Assembly: GCA_002402005.2 (NCBI GenBank)
Contig: NVUS02000144.1
Span: forward strand, 1-16,274
DNA: 16,274 nucleotides
Origin: OCS116 cluster bacterium
Lineage (GTDB): Bacteria > Pseudomonadota > Alphaproteobacteria > Rhizobiales > OSC116
Reading direction: 5' to 3'
Shown: piece by piece, positions 1 to 7,449 of the stretch
Layout of the letters: each line of letters starts with the position of its first letter
Position numbering within the stretch: position 1 is the stretch's first letter
Made by a program: the position numbers and the translations under genes
Notes under the pieces: generated by a model
The model's input: only the letters and a program-made list of their open reading frames with translations
Databases searched by the model: none
Told to the model about the DNA's origin: nothing

Positions 1-6
1 AAAACT

Positions 7-42
7 TTAGAATGACTCTAATTTATTAATAATGATTATTAA
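7..42. repeat. Two adjacent inverted repeats upstream of the ABC-NnrS operon
   Basis: Two perfect inverted repeats lie side by side. The first, 7-21, has arms TTAGA and TCTAA with a 5-base centre and contains a T-N11-A pattern (8-20) like LysR-type boxes. The second, 26-42, reads TTAATAATGATTATTAA, with 8-base arms around one central G. The second is centred about 62 bases before the start point predicted from the promoter at 61-89, which is an activator-like position. AT-rich palindromes arise by chance fairly often, so operator function is inferred. The second repeat is not an FNR/Dnr box (TTGAT-N4-ATCAA). Confidence 0.4.
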
Positions 43-60
43 CTGCGACAACATGTCATC

Positions 61-89
61 TTACATCATTTGTTTGGTTTTTCTATAAA
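61..89 (+). promoter_or_regulatory. Putative sigma70 promoter of the ABC-NnrS operon
   Basis: TTACAT (61-66) and TATAAA (84-89) are separated by exactly 17 bases, a good match to the housekeeping consensus. Transcription would begin near 96, leaving a short leader that carries the ribosome binding site AAGGAG (103-108) before the ATG at 115. Confidence 0.5.
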
Positions 90-114
90 TAGCCAAATGA
101 AAAAGGAGATAGAT

Positions 115-1113
115 ATGACCAATAGACGTAAATTTTTAACTCATTTAAGTGCATCTGCTGCCGCGCTTGCGGCGAGTAATGCCTTGCCAAATATGGCCTT
201 TGCCGCTGATAAACTTGCGGCTTTGAATTTTTATGGGCCACCGGTTGGCCCATCGGTTACCTTATCACACATCGCCAAGGGCAATTCGTTGGCCGCTTAT
301 GTCGATAATATCAATTTTAAGGTCTATAAAAATCCAGATGTTTTGCGGGTTGGTTTTGTATCTGGCGATTGGCAGTTGGCGGTAACACCCAGCTATGTAG
401 CGGCCAATTTGGCCAATAAAGGCCTGCCGGTAAAAATGCTCAACATCATGACATGGGGTATGCTTTATGTGATGAGCTTGGATGAGAATGTCACCAAGAT
501 TGAAGACCTAAAAGGCGAAAAAATCGGCATGTTCTTTAAAAATGATATGCCTGATTTGGTATTTAACAAAGTGATGAAAGCCAACGGCTTAAACCGCGAT
601 GTCGATTATGAATTACACTATGCTTCAACGCCGATGGAAGCGGTGCAAATGCTTATATCTGGCCGGGTGAAACACACTGTATTGCCAGAACCGGCTGCCA
701 CTGCTGCTATGGTGCAGGCTAAAAAAATGTTCAATAAAGACATATACCGCGCCATTTCGCTTAAAGATGAATGGGCGATTGTTAATGATGGCAATGGCCG
801 CTTCCCGATGGCGGGGGTGATGGTGCATGAAGATTTGCTCAATGCTCAGCCTGAATTGGTTGATGCTTTTCATCAGCAATGTGTGACGGCAACTGATTGG
901 GTGAGAAATAACCATGCTGAGGCGGCAAAACAGGCCATGGATGATTTGGGTATGGGCGCGCCGATCATTCAAAAATCCATTCCCAATACGCATTTAACTG
1001 CTGAACGGGCGAAAGACATTAAGGGTGAATTGGCCAGGTTTTACGAATTATTGGCCGAGGAAAACCCGAAAATCATTGGCGGCAAATTGCCAGCAGATGA
1101 TTTTTACATTTGA
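115..1113 (+). CDS. Tat-exported ABC transporter substrate-binding protein (NMT1/SsuA-like)
   Basis: This is a periplasmic solute-binding protein of 332 residues for the ABC importer encoded by the next two genes. The start at 115 is chosen because AAGGAG lies 6 bases upstream and because it gives a clean twin-arginine signal: NRRKFL at residues 3-8, an Ala-rich hydrophobic stretch, and a likely cleavage after AFA near residue 31. The mature part has the look of the nitrate/sulfonate/taurine/thiamine-precursor binding family (NMT1, SsuA), with an early GPPVGPS segment, the hinge-like DLKGEKIGMF and a PEPAATA segment. An in-frame upstream ATG at 70 has no ribosome binding site and would bury the signal peptide. 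Tat export implies folding in the cytoplasm. The ligand cannot be read from the sequence. The NnrS gene in the same operon hints at nitrogen-oxide physiology, but that is inference. Confidence 0.85.
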   Translation: MTNRRKFLTHLSASAAALAASNALPNMAFAADKLAALNFYGPPVGPSVTLSHIAKGNSLAAYVDNINFKVYKNPDVLRVGFVSGDWQLAVTPSYVAANLANKGLPVKMLNIMTWGMLYVMSLDENVTKIEDLKGEKIGMFFKNDMPDLVFNKVMKANGLNRDVDYELHYASTPMEAVQMLISGRVKHTVLPEPAATAAMVQAKKMFNKDIYRAISLKDEWAIVNDGNGRFPMAGVMVHEDLLNAQPELVDAFHQQCVTATDWVRNNHAEAAKQAMDDLGMGAPIIQKSIPNTHLTAERAKDIKGELARFYELLAEENPKIIGGKLPADDFYI

Positions 1114-1133
1114 AGATAAGCAAAGCCCCACAC

Positions 1134-1919
1134 ATGCAAAATTTAAACAAAATATTCGCCAACATCCTGACTTATTTATGGTCGGGGTGGGGCGGGGCGG
1201 CAAGTCTATTTTTGCTGCTGGCTTTATGGGAATATGGCCACCTGCAAATGGGCTCACTTATTTTGCCATCGCCTAAACAAAGCGTTACCGCATTATTCTA
1301 CGCCATTGCCCATGAAGACGCGATTTATGACATAATCATCACTTGCAAACGGGCGTTTTATGGGTTTGGTGCCGGGGTTTTGTTGGCCTCGGCATCCGGC
1401 ATATTGGCCGGTACATCAATGACGGTGTCTATGGCATTGCGCCCGATTGTAACCTTTATTATGGGCGTGCCGCCGATCGCGTGGATTGTATTGGCACTGA
1501 TGTGGTTTGGCGATGATGATATGACCGCAGCGTTTACGGTGTTTGTAGTGGTGTTTCCGATTATCTTTGCCTCGGCCATGCAAGGCATGCGCATGCGCAG
1601 TGCCGAATTGGATGAAATGGCTGATATATACCAATTGTCGCTCTGGCAAAAATTCTTTCACATTCATATGCCGCAAATCATTAGCTATTTATTTCCGGCA
1701 TGGATTGTAGCTTTGGGCATGAGTTGGAAAATAGTGGTCATGGCTGAATTGTTGGGCACTGAACATGGCATTGGTGCGGCCATGGCCATGGCAAGAGTGA
1801 ATATTGACACCGCCGCCACAATGGGCTGGATATTGATGATTATCTTCATTTTATTGATGATTGAATATTTGTTTTTAGAACCGATAAAACGTTATGTTGA
1901 ACGTTGGAAAATGTTATGA
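1134..1919 (+). CDS. ABC transporter permease (SsuC/TauC-like)
   Basis: This inner-membrane permease of about 261 residues pairs with the preceding binding protein and the following ATPase. It has roughly six hydrophobic segments and the BPD_transp_1 fold. The cytoplasmic coupling (EAA-like) region is visible as AELDEMADIYQLSLWQKF followed by HIHMPQIISYLFPAW, typical of the sulfonate/taurine/nitrate group. The ATG at 1134 is chosen as start. A TTG at 1110, overlapping the upstream stop codon, would add eight residues. Neither has a convincing Shine-Dalgarno sequence, so translation may be coupled to the upstream gene. Its stop overlaps the start of the ATPase gene as ATGA (1916-1919). The substrate is unknown. 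Confidence 0.85.
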   Translation: MQNLNKIFANILTYLWSGWGGAASLFLLLALWEYGHLQMGSLILPSPKQSVTALFYAIAHEDAIYDIIITCKRAFYGFGAGVLLASASGILAGTSMTVSMALRPIVTFIMGVPPIAWIVLALMWFGDDDMTAAFTVFVVVFPIIFASAMQGMRMRSAELDEMADIYQLSLWQKFFHIHMPQIISYLFPAWIVALGMSWKIVVMAELLGTEHGIGAAMAMARVNIDTAATMGWILMIIFILLMIEYLFLEPIKRYVERWKML

Positions 1920-2647
1920 AAAGCTTGCATTTGAAACTTGAGGAATTTGGCTACCTGCCGATAAAACCCAATGTTCAAAATATCGATATTCGGCTTGTAG
2001 CGGGTAGAATTGTGGCGTTGATTGGCGCATCGGGCAGTGGCAAAACCACATTGTTAAAATTGGCGGCGGGGCTGCTTGAGGTTAATAAGGGTCAGTTAAA
2101 TAATAGCTTTCGCCATCAGGCCTATCTATTTCAAGAGACTCGGCTTTTGCCATGGAAATCTTGTCTGGACAATATAACGCTTAGCCTCATGCCGGTAAAA
2201 ATTAATGTTGATCTGGCCCTGCAATATGCGCAAATAATGGGCTTGACTAAGGAGGATTTAGCTAAATATCCATCCGAGCTTTCGGGCGGTATGCGCCAGC
2301 GTGTAGCGTTGGCGAGAGCCTTTATCATTCAGCCGGACTTATTGTTTTTAGATGAGCCATTTAGCGGGCTTGATTTTACCTTAAGAGCCGAAATGCAACA
2401 GCTGCTCTTGTCGCAAATGCTCGACAAGCAACTGGCCATCTTAATGGTCACTCATGATTTGAATGAAGCGATATTGATGGCCGATGAGATTTTGGTATTG
2501 GGCGGTGACCCGGCACATATTGTGAAGCGAATTATGCTGGAGCAGGCGCGTGATAAACGTCACCCCGAATATATATTTTATGAGGCGCAAAAGCTGATGA
2601 AAATGCCCGAAATTATCGCGAGCTTTGCCATACGGGAAGACAGGTGA
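1916..2647 (+). CDS. ABC transporter ATP-binding protein (SsuB/TauB-like)
   Basis: This 243-residue cytoplasmic ATPase energises the importer. Every nucleotide-binding motif is present: Walker A GASGSGKTT (37-45), Q-loop LFQE (71-74), signature LSGGMRQR (122-129), Walker B LLFLDEP (142-148) and switch His in VTHD (His180). The spacing fits the SsuB/TauB/NrtD group. The start at ATG 1916 overlaps the permease stop by four bases. An upstream TTG at 1904 is possible but less likely. The 3' end overlaps the NnrS start at 2647, so the four genes form one tightly coupled unit. It is probably a dedicated partner of the two upstream components. Confidence 0.9.
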   Translation: MKSLHLKLEEFGYLPIKPNVQNIDIRLVAGRIVALIGASGSGKTTLLKLAAGLLEVNKGQLNNSFRHQAYLFQETRLLPWKSCLDNITLSLMPVKINVDLALQYAQIMGLTKEDLAKYPSELSGGMRQRVALARAFIIQPDLLFLDEPFSGLDFTLRAEMQQLLLSQMLDKQLAILMVTHDLNEAILMADEILVLGGDPAHIVKRIMLEQARDKRHPEYIFYEAQKLMKMPEIIASFAIREDR

Positions 2648-3858
2648 TGGACAATAAACCGAAACATAACATTTTGGATGGTTATATCTTTTCTGAGGCT
2701 TTGCGCTTTTTATTTCCTTTCATTGCGCTTTATGCCATTTTTGCCATTGTCATTTGGACTTTGACATTCACTGGCATTGTTGATTTTAACCCAGCTGGCG
2801 ACATTATAGCTTGGCATTATTATGACATGTTATACGGTTTTACTTTTGCGGCGCTTTTGGGGTTTATTTTAACCGCTGCGCCAGAATGGGCTGACACTGC
2901 AAAGGTTTCGGGCGGGGAGCTGTTGCTGATAGCGGTGGCTTGGTTATTTTGCCGCATGAGCTTCTGGTTTTTAGAATATATCAGCATATACCCAGCGTTT
3001 ATTAGCCATTTAAGTTTGAACCTATGGCTGATTTGGCGGGTCTATCCACTGCTCAAAGATACCATGATGAAACGGTTGATTTGGCCAATAATGGCACAGT
3101 TTTTGGCACAAATAATATTCTTTGTCAGCTATTTTGAATGGTTGGATATATCGCTCATTTCGGCTTCGCGCTTGGCATCAGGCATATTTATCATCATGAT
3201 TTTACAGGTGCTAAAACCAATTTCTATGGTGATTATGAATGATAGCCTTGAGCGTAAGAATATAGACGAGACATTCATCCCGCGGCCGCCGCGCCGGCGG
3301 TTTGCCATTTTTTGCATATTGTTATTTGTCGGTGCTGATTTTGCATCGAGCAATGATATGCTGAATATTTCCGGCGAAATGCACGGGCTGTTGGCCTTTG
3401 CTGCCGCCGCGTCTTTATTGAATATATTGAATGACTGGCACATTAAACATGCCATTTTTTCAAGCTTTACTGCGCCGCTTTATCTTATCTATTGGTTTAT
3501 GGCGGTTGGTTTCACATTGTTTGGGTTGGAAAAACTGGCGATATTTGACCATTTGTCCGAGGTCAATGCATTGCTTCATGCCCGGCATTTTATTTTTATG
3601 GGCGCCATTAGTTTGGCCATATTCATGGTCTTACTCATTGCGGGGCGGCGGCACACCGGCCGGTCGCTTGATTTGCCGCTTAAAGCCAAATTGGCGTTAA
3701 TCTTTATGCTAATGTCGATACTATCGCGCGGTCTTATGCCGTTAATCTATCCAGACACGGTTGATTTGGCTTATCAATTGTCGGCTACATTTTGGGTATT
3801 GGCATTTGGCTTGTATTTGGCCGAGTTTTTGCCGTATTTTATCAAAAACAACCGCTGA
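2647..3858 (+). CDS. NnrS-family multi-pass membrane protein
   Basis: This hydrophobic protein of about 403 residues has roughly 12 predicted membrane segments and belongs to the NnrS family (PF05940). Some NnrS proteins have been linked to haem and copper binding and to tolerance of nitric oxide or nitrosative stress. Family hallmarks are WHYYDMLYGFTFAALLGFIL (about residues 57-76), followed by TAAPEW, and RRHTGRSLDLP near the C-terminus, matching the usual HTGR segment. The first hallmark usually reads WHxHEM. Here the second His is Tyr and the Glu is Asp, so metal or haem ligation may differ. The start is ATG 2647, overlapping the ATPase stop (TGATG), with GGGAAG a few bases upstream; GTG 2644 is an alternative. 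The coupling to an ABC importer suggests the two act in one process. No nitrite, nitric oxide or nitrous oxide reductase is in the window. Confidence 0.8.
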   Translation: MDNKPKHNILDGYIFSEALRFLFPFIALYAIFAIVIWTLTFTGIVDFNPAGDIIAWHYYDMLYGFTFAALLGFILTAAPEWADTAKVSGGELLLIAVAWLFCRMSFWFLEYISIYPAFISHLSLNLWLIWRVYPLLKDTMMKRLIWPIMAQFLAQIIFFVSYFEWLDISLISASRLASGIFIIMILQVLKPISMVIMNDSLERKNIDETFIPRPPRRRFAIFCILLFVGADFASSNDMLNISGEMHGLLAFAAAASLLNILNDWHIKHAIFSSFTAPLYLIYWFMAVGFTLFGLEKLAIFDHLSEVNALLHARHFIFMGAISLAIFMVLLIAGRRHTGRSLDLPLKAKLALIFMLMSILSRGLMPLIYPDTVDLAYQLSATFWVLAFGLYLAEFLPYFIKNNR

Positions 3859-3967
3859 TTGTAATTCTCTGCGCTCAAAATTCGCACAATATAATCTAGC
3901 AATGGAGTGAAAATTGACTTAGTATAAATTTGTATAGCGTGAAAGATTTTAAATGTGGGGAAATGAT

Positions 3968-4924
3968 ATGGAGCTCAAATGGTTAGAGGATTTTCTGGCT
4001 CTCCAATCAACGCGCAATTTTCACACTGCAGCCCAACAGCGTAATGTCTCACAACCGGCGTTTAGCCGCCGCATTCAATCGCTTGAAAATTGGGTGCAAG
4101 AAGCTTTGTTTGACCGAGAATCGCGCCCAGCAAAATTAACCAAAGCGGGAGAGAAATTCACCCCCTTGGCGCAAGAATTGGTGCGGCTGTCATATCAAGT
4201 GCGGCAGGACATTTCGCAAAAGCCTGAAGGTGACCGCGCGAAAATTCGTTTTGCGACTTTAAATACTTTGGCGCAATCCTTCATGCCGACATGGTTAAAA
4301 CAGTTGCAACCTTTCATTGCGATTGATCGCTTTCATGTCAACACTGGCTTTGGTGATCTGGTGGGCTATTTGGATGCGCTGGATAAGAATGATGTGGATT
4401 TTTTTGTTTGTTATGAAGCGCCGGAGACTTTTTTTATCGGTAAGGATAGAGTTATTTCGTCACTTAAACTTGCCGAAGAAGCGCTTGTGCCAGTGGTGAA
4501 ACCGCAAGCTGATGGCAGCCCGACTTGGTGGTTACCAGATTGTAGCAACAAAACCATCCCTTATCTTTGCACCCGTACCGAAATTTCCATTTGGCCGGTG
4601 CGCGAACATATCAAGAAAAATTATGCCAATTTGGAATTTAAAACCGTCTATGAATCTAACATTGCCACCGCGCTTAAATCTATGGTTTTAGAAGGTTTTG
4701 GTGTGGCATGGATACCTTATACCATGGTGGCAGATGAGTTGGCATCTGGTGAATTGGTCAGAGCCGCGGCGCAGGAAACTGACATTATTGTCGATATTAA
4801 AATATACCGAAATCCCAAGCATCATGACATTAGACTCAATGAATTTTGGCAAGTTGTCGGCGCGCAAAAAGTTTTACAATTCAATTATAAGCCTCAAAAA
4901 GACATTGTAAAAACAAACGTTTAG
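3968..4924 (+). CDS. LysR-family transcriptional regulator (HypT/YjiE-like)
   Basis: This is a 318-residue LysR-type regulator. The winged helix-turn-helix occupies residues 1-60 (MELKWLEDFLAL, then the recognition region VSQPAFSRRIQSLE). The rest is a two-lobed effector-binding domain with KIRFATLNTLAQSFMP and a C-terminal GFGVAWIP segment. The opening and the QPAFSRRI helix resemble the HypT/YjiE subgroup known from E. coli. That regulator senses hypochlorite, but ligand conservation cannot be judged here. The ATG at 3968 has GGGGAA just upstream and gives the canonical LysR N-terminus, so it is preferred over ATG 3953. The gene lies between the ABC-NnrS operon and the aap operon in the same direction. 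It could control either; the LysR-type palindrome upstream of aapJ favours aap. Confidence 0.85.
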   Translation: MELKWLEDFLALQSTRNFHTAAQQRNVSQPAFSRRIQSLENWVQEALFDRESRPAKLTKAGEKFTPLAQELVRLSYQVRQDISQKPEGDRAKIRFATLNTLAQSFMPTWLKQLQPFIAIDRFHVNTGFGDLVGYLDALDKNDVDFFVCYEAPETFFIGKDRVISSLKLAEEALVPVVKPQADGSPTWWLPDCSNKTIPYLCTRTEISIWPVREHIKKNYANLEFKTVYESNIATALKSMVLEGFGVAWIPYTMVADELASGELVRAAAQETDIIVDIKIYRNPKHHDIRLNEFWQVVGAQKVLQFNYKPQKDIVKTNV

Positions 4925-4984
4925 TTTTGCAATTGCTGATATATTCTGTGTTTCCGCCAGCTATTTTACGCGGCATTTGCTTAA

Positions 4985-5001
4985 TATGCGTTTTTTGCAT
5001 A
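4985..5001. promoter_or_regulatory. Candidate LysR-type operator (TATGC-N7-GCATA)
   Basis: This perfect inverted repeat, TATGCGTTTTTTGCATA, contains the T-N11-A core typical of LysR-type recognition sites. Its centre at 4993 is about 63 bases before the start point predicted from the promoter at 5021-5049, the usual place for the upstream recognition site of LysR activators. The LysR gene ends only 61 bases upstream. Regulation is inferred. Confidence 0.5.
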
Positions 5002-5020
5002 CTAAGCTTTAATAATTGCA

Positions 5021-5049
5021 TTGGACGTGTCACAATACATTCATATTAT
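5021..5049 (+). promoter_or_regulatory. Putative sigma70 promoter of aapJ
   Basis: TTGGAC (5021-5026) and TATTAT (5044-5049) are separated by exactly 17 bases. Transcription would begin near 5056, giving a leader of about 65 bases before the aapJ start at 5122. Confidence 0.5.
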
Positions 5050-5121
5050 TTGTTTAGCGATATGCGAAGGCGTCATTTGGCGTTTTGGTATTCATTTGCG
5101 AAAAAAATGGGAGTAAAAATA

Positions 5122-6162
5122 ATGAAATTAAAATCAACACTTATGACAATGACTGCTACGGTAGCCATTTTATTTTCTGGGGCAACATTTGCCACAGCAG
5201 AGACCACATTAGAAACCGTTAAGGCTCGTGGTAATTTACGTTGCCAAGTTGGCTCACCTTCACCAGGTTTTTACAATTTGGATTCCGCCGGTGCTTGGTA
5301 TGGCATTGACGTGGCCATTTGTGAAGCCGTTGCTGCCGCCGTTTTTGGCGACAAAACTAAATTAGAAATTCAATCTGTAAGTTCGCAACAGCGCTTTACA
5401 GCATTGGCCAATGGCGATTCTGATTTATTGTCACGTACAGCGACATGGACTATGTCTCGTGATACACAGCTTGGGCTCGATTTCTTACAGCCTAACTTTT
5501 ATGATGGTCAAGGCTTTATCGTGCGTAAAGACAGCGGCATCACAAGTGCGTTGCAACTTAAAGGCGCTAAAGTTTGTGTGACCACTGGTACCACAACTGA
5601 ATTGAACTTGACTGACTTTAGCCGCTTGAATGAATTGAACATCAGCAATGTTACATTTGAAGATTTTAATGTGCGTGATGATACTTATCTAAACGGTGGT
5701 TGTGATGCGGTGACTGCTGATAAATCTGCTTTGGCGGGTAATAAAGCTAACTTCCCTATACCGGGCGATCATTTGATTTTGCCAGAAACATTGTCTAAAG
5801 AGCCATTGGCTCCTGCGGTTCGCCATGGCGACAACCAATGGGCAGACATTGTGCGCTGGAGTGTTTATGCACTAATCAATGCTGAAGAATTGGGCATTAC
5901 TCAAGCTAACGTAGATGACATGCGTTCAACCTCTAAAGACCCTAATGTACTACGTATGCTGGGTGCTGAAGGTGATTTGAACACTGGTTTAGGTCTTGAT
6001 AAAGATTGGGCTTATAACATCATCAAAGCTGTAGGCAATTATGGCGAAATATACGAAGCCTATATTGGTGGCGGCGAGCAAGCGATTGGCATTAGCCGCG
6101 CGGGTTCACTCAACGCTTTATGGACTGACGGTGGCTTAATGTATTCACCACCTATGCGTTAA
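5122..6162 (+). CDS. aapJ: General L-amino-acid ABC transporter, periplasmic binding protein
   Basis: AapJ captures L-amino acids in the periplasm for the AapQMP transporter. The protein has 346 residues, the usual AapJ length. The Sec signal peptide runs from MKLKSTL through a hydrophobic core to a likely cleavage after ATA at residue 26. The mature protein starts with the SBP_bac_3 opening (LETVKARGNLRCQVG) and contains YGIDVAICEAVAAAVFG, the AapJ-typical LANGDSDLLSRTATWTMSRD, and GAKVCVTTGTTTELN. The start at 5122 is supported by GGGAG (5109-5113) at proper spacing and by the signal peptide. The open frame extends back to 4927, but that part holds the promoter and is not expected to be translated. 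The first gene of the operon, it is followed by a hairpin that should make it more abundant than the permeases. Broad specificity is known for the family and assumed here. Confidence 0.93.
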   Translation: MKLKSTLMTMTATVAILFSGATFATAETTLETVKARGNLRCQVGSPSPGFYNLDSAGAWYGIDVAICEAVAAAVFGDKTKLEIQSVSSQQRFTALANGDSDLLSRTATWTMSRDTQLGLDFLQPNFYDGQGFIVRKDSGITSALQLKGAKVCVTTGTTTELNLTDFSRLNELNISNVTFEDFNVRDDTYLNGGCDAVTADKSALAGNKANFPIPGDHLILPETLSKEPLAPAVRHGDNQWADIVRWSVYALINAEELGITQANVDDMRSTSKDPNVLRMLGAEGDLNTGLGLDKDWAYNIIKAVGNYGEIYEAYIGGGEQAIGISRAGSLNALWTDGGLMYSPPMR

Positions 6163-6169
6163 TAGAATG

Positions 6170-6202
6170 GGCGTCAGACTTTAAGTTTGACGCCTTTTTT
6201 TT
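6170..6202 (+). terminator. Intrinsic terminator or attenuator between aapJ and aapQ
   Basis: A 10-bp stem (GGCGTCAGAC at 6170-6179 with GTTTGACGCC at 6185-6194, one G-T pair) closes a 5-base loop and is followed directly by eight T residues (6195-6202). This is a textbook rho-independent terminator. No promoter is evident for aapQ within the 39 bases after it, so it probably works as a partial terminator that sets a high ratio of binding protein to permease. Confidence 0.85.
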
Positions 6203-6241
6203 AATCTATGTTTTAATTATATAATAAATTGAGATGATGAT

Positions 6242-7447
6242 ATGAGCGATCAATCCGAGCCACAAAAACGACCCAAAGAAAAATTTGATTTTTTTCAAGA
6301 TCAACGGGTGCGTTCGGTGTTTTATCAGGTAATGACGGCTGGCCTTGTCGGTTGGTTGCTTTTATATCTCGTTAACAATACAACCGAAAATTTGCAAAGC
6401 CGTGGCATGGCCACTGGCTTTGATTTTATGGATATTTCGGCCGGGTTTTCGGTTGATTTTAAAATGATCGACTATGTGGCGGGTATTGGCACTTACACTG
6501 ATATCTTTATCATTGGGGCGCTGAATACGCTGCTCATTTCGTTTTTTGCGATTATACTCAGCACTATAATCGGGTTTTTCGTTGGTGTTTTGCGCTTGTC
6601 GGATAACTGGTTGGTATCAAAAGTGGCTTTGGCTTATGTCGAGATTTTTCGGAATGTGCCTTTGCTTATTCAGGTTGTATTTTGGTATATTGGGGTGTTT
6701 AGCCTGTTGCCAGCAGTTAAGAAAACCGTAGACCTTTCATTTGGTGCCGAGCGCTTATTGTTGAACAATCGCGGGCTTTATATGGCATGGCCAGTGCCCG
6801 GAGATTTATTTTGGGTGACGATTCTGGCATTTGTAATCGCTGCTGTTGGCGCGTTTATATACAGCCGCCGCGCGCATAAATTGCAAGATAGTTCCGGCGA
6901 GCAGACCAATGTTTGGCTGCCATCTTTGGCGGCCATCATTATATTGCCGCTCATCGCTTTTTTTGCCACTGGCATGCCGCTTGAATGGGACATACCTGTG
7001 CTTGAGGGCTTTAATTTTGTGGGCGGGGCTTCGGTTGCACCGCCATTTTTGGCCTTGTTGGTGGCGCTTAGCATTTATCATGCCGCGCATATTGCGGAGT
7101 CGGTGCGGGCGGGTATTTTATCAGTCAACCGCGGGCAAAGTGACGCGGCCATGGGCATTGGGCTGAAGCCAAGCAAAGTGATGTCATTGGTTATCATTCC
7201 GCAAGCCATGCCGGCCATTGTGCCGCCATTGATTAGCAACTGGATGAACACTGTAAAAAATTCATCATTGGCCATTGCCATTGGTTATCCGGATATTGTT
7301 TCCTTATTCATGCAAACGTCGCTCAATCAGGTGGGCCACGCGGTCGAGATTGTTGGGATGACCATGATATTCTACATGCTGATCAGCCTGATCATTTCGG
7401 TGATATTGAACATTTATAACAAACGCGTGCAATTGGTGGAGCGCTGA
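6242..7447 (+). CDS. aapQ: General L-amino-acid ABC transporter, permease AapQ
   Basis: AapQ is one of two membrane subunits of the Aap importer. Its 401 residues make it much longer than HisM/HisQ-type permeases, as is normal for AapQ. A cytoplasmic N-terminal tail (to about residue 28) precedes several membrane helices. The HisM-type signature EIFRNVPLLIQV lies near residues 136-147, and the EAA coupling loop (AESVRAGILSVNRGQSDAAMGIGL) near 284-307. A central insertion of about 100 residues holds extra helices. The ATG at 6242 follows the terminator by 39 bases with only a weak GAG upstream. The stop lies two bases before the aapM start. Other than the Aap family there is no good alternative identity. 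Confidence 0.92.
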   Translation: MSDQSEPQKRPKEKFDFFQDQRVRSVFYQVMTAGLVGWLLLYLVNNTTENLQSRGMATGFDFMDISAGFSVDFKMIDYVAGIGTYTDIFIIGALNTLLISFFAIILSTIIGFFVGVLRLSDNWLVSKVALAYVEIFRNVPLLIQVVFWYIGVFSLLPAVKKTVDLSFGAERLLLNNRGLYMAWPVPGDLFWVTILAFVIAAVGAFIYSRRAHKLQDSSGEQTNVWLPSLAAIIILPLIAFFATGMPLEWDIPVLEGFNFVGGASVAPPFLALLVALSIYHAAHIAESVRAGILSVNRGQSDAAMGIGLKPSKVMSLVIIPQAMPAIVPPLISNWMNTVKNSSLAIAIGYPDIVSLFMQTSLNQVGHAVEIVGMTMIFYMLISLIISVILNIYNKRVQLVER

Positions 7448-7449
7448 AC

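Noticed and set aside
3865..3938. Possible lysR promoter and operator elements (TATAAT at 3890; TGCG-N9-CGCA; TATA-N6-TATA)
   Set aside because: No -35 element has acceptable spacing to any of the -10 candidates, and the palindromes have only four-base arms, so a specific call is not supported.
4927..5121. In-frame 65-residue N-terminal extension of AapJ
   Set aside because: It covers the LysR-type palindrome and the promoter, has no ribosome binding site at its start, and would hide the clear signal peptide that begins at 5122.
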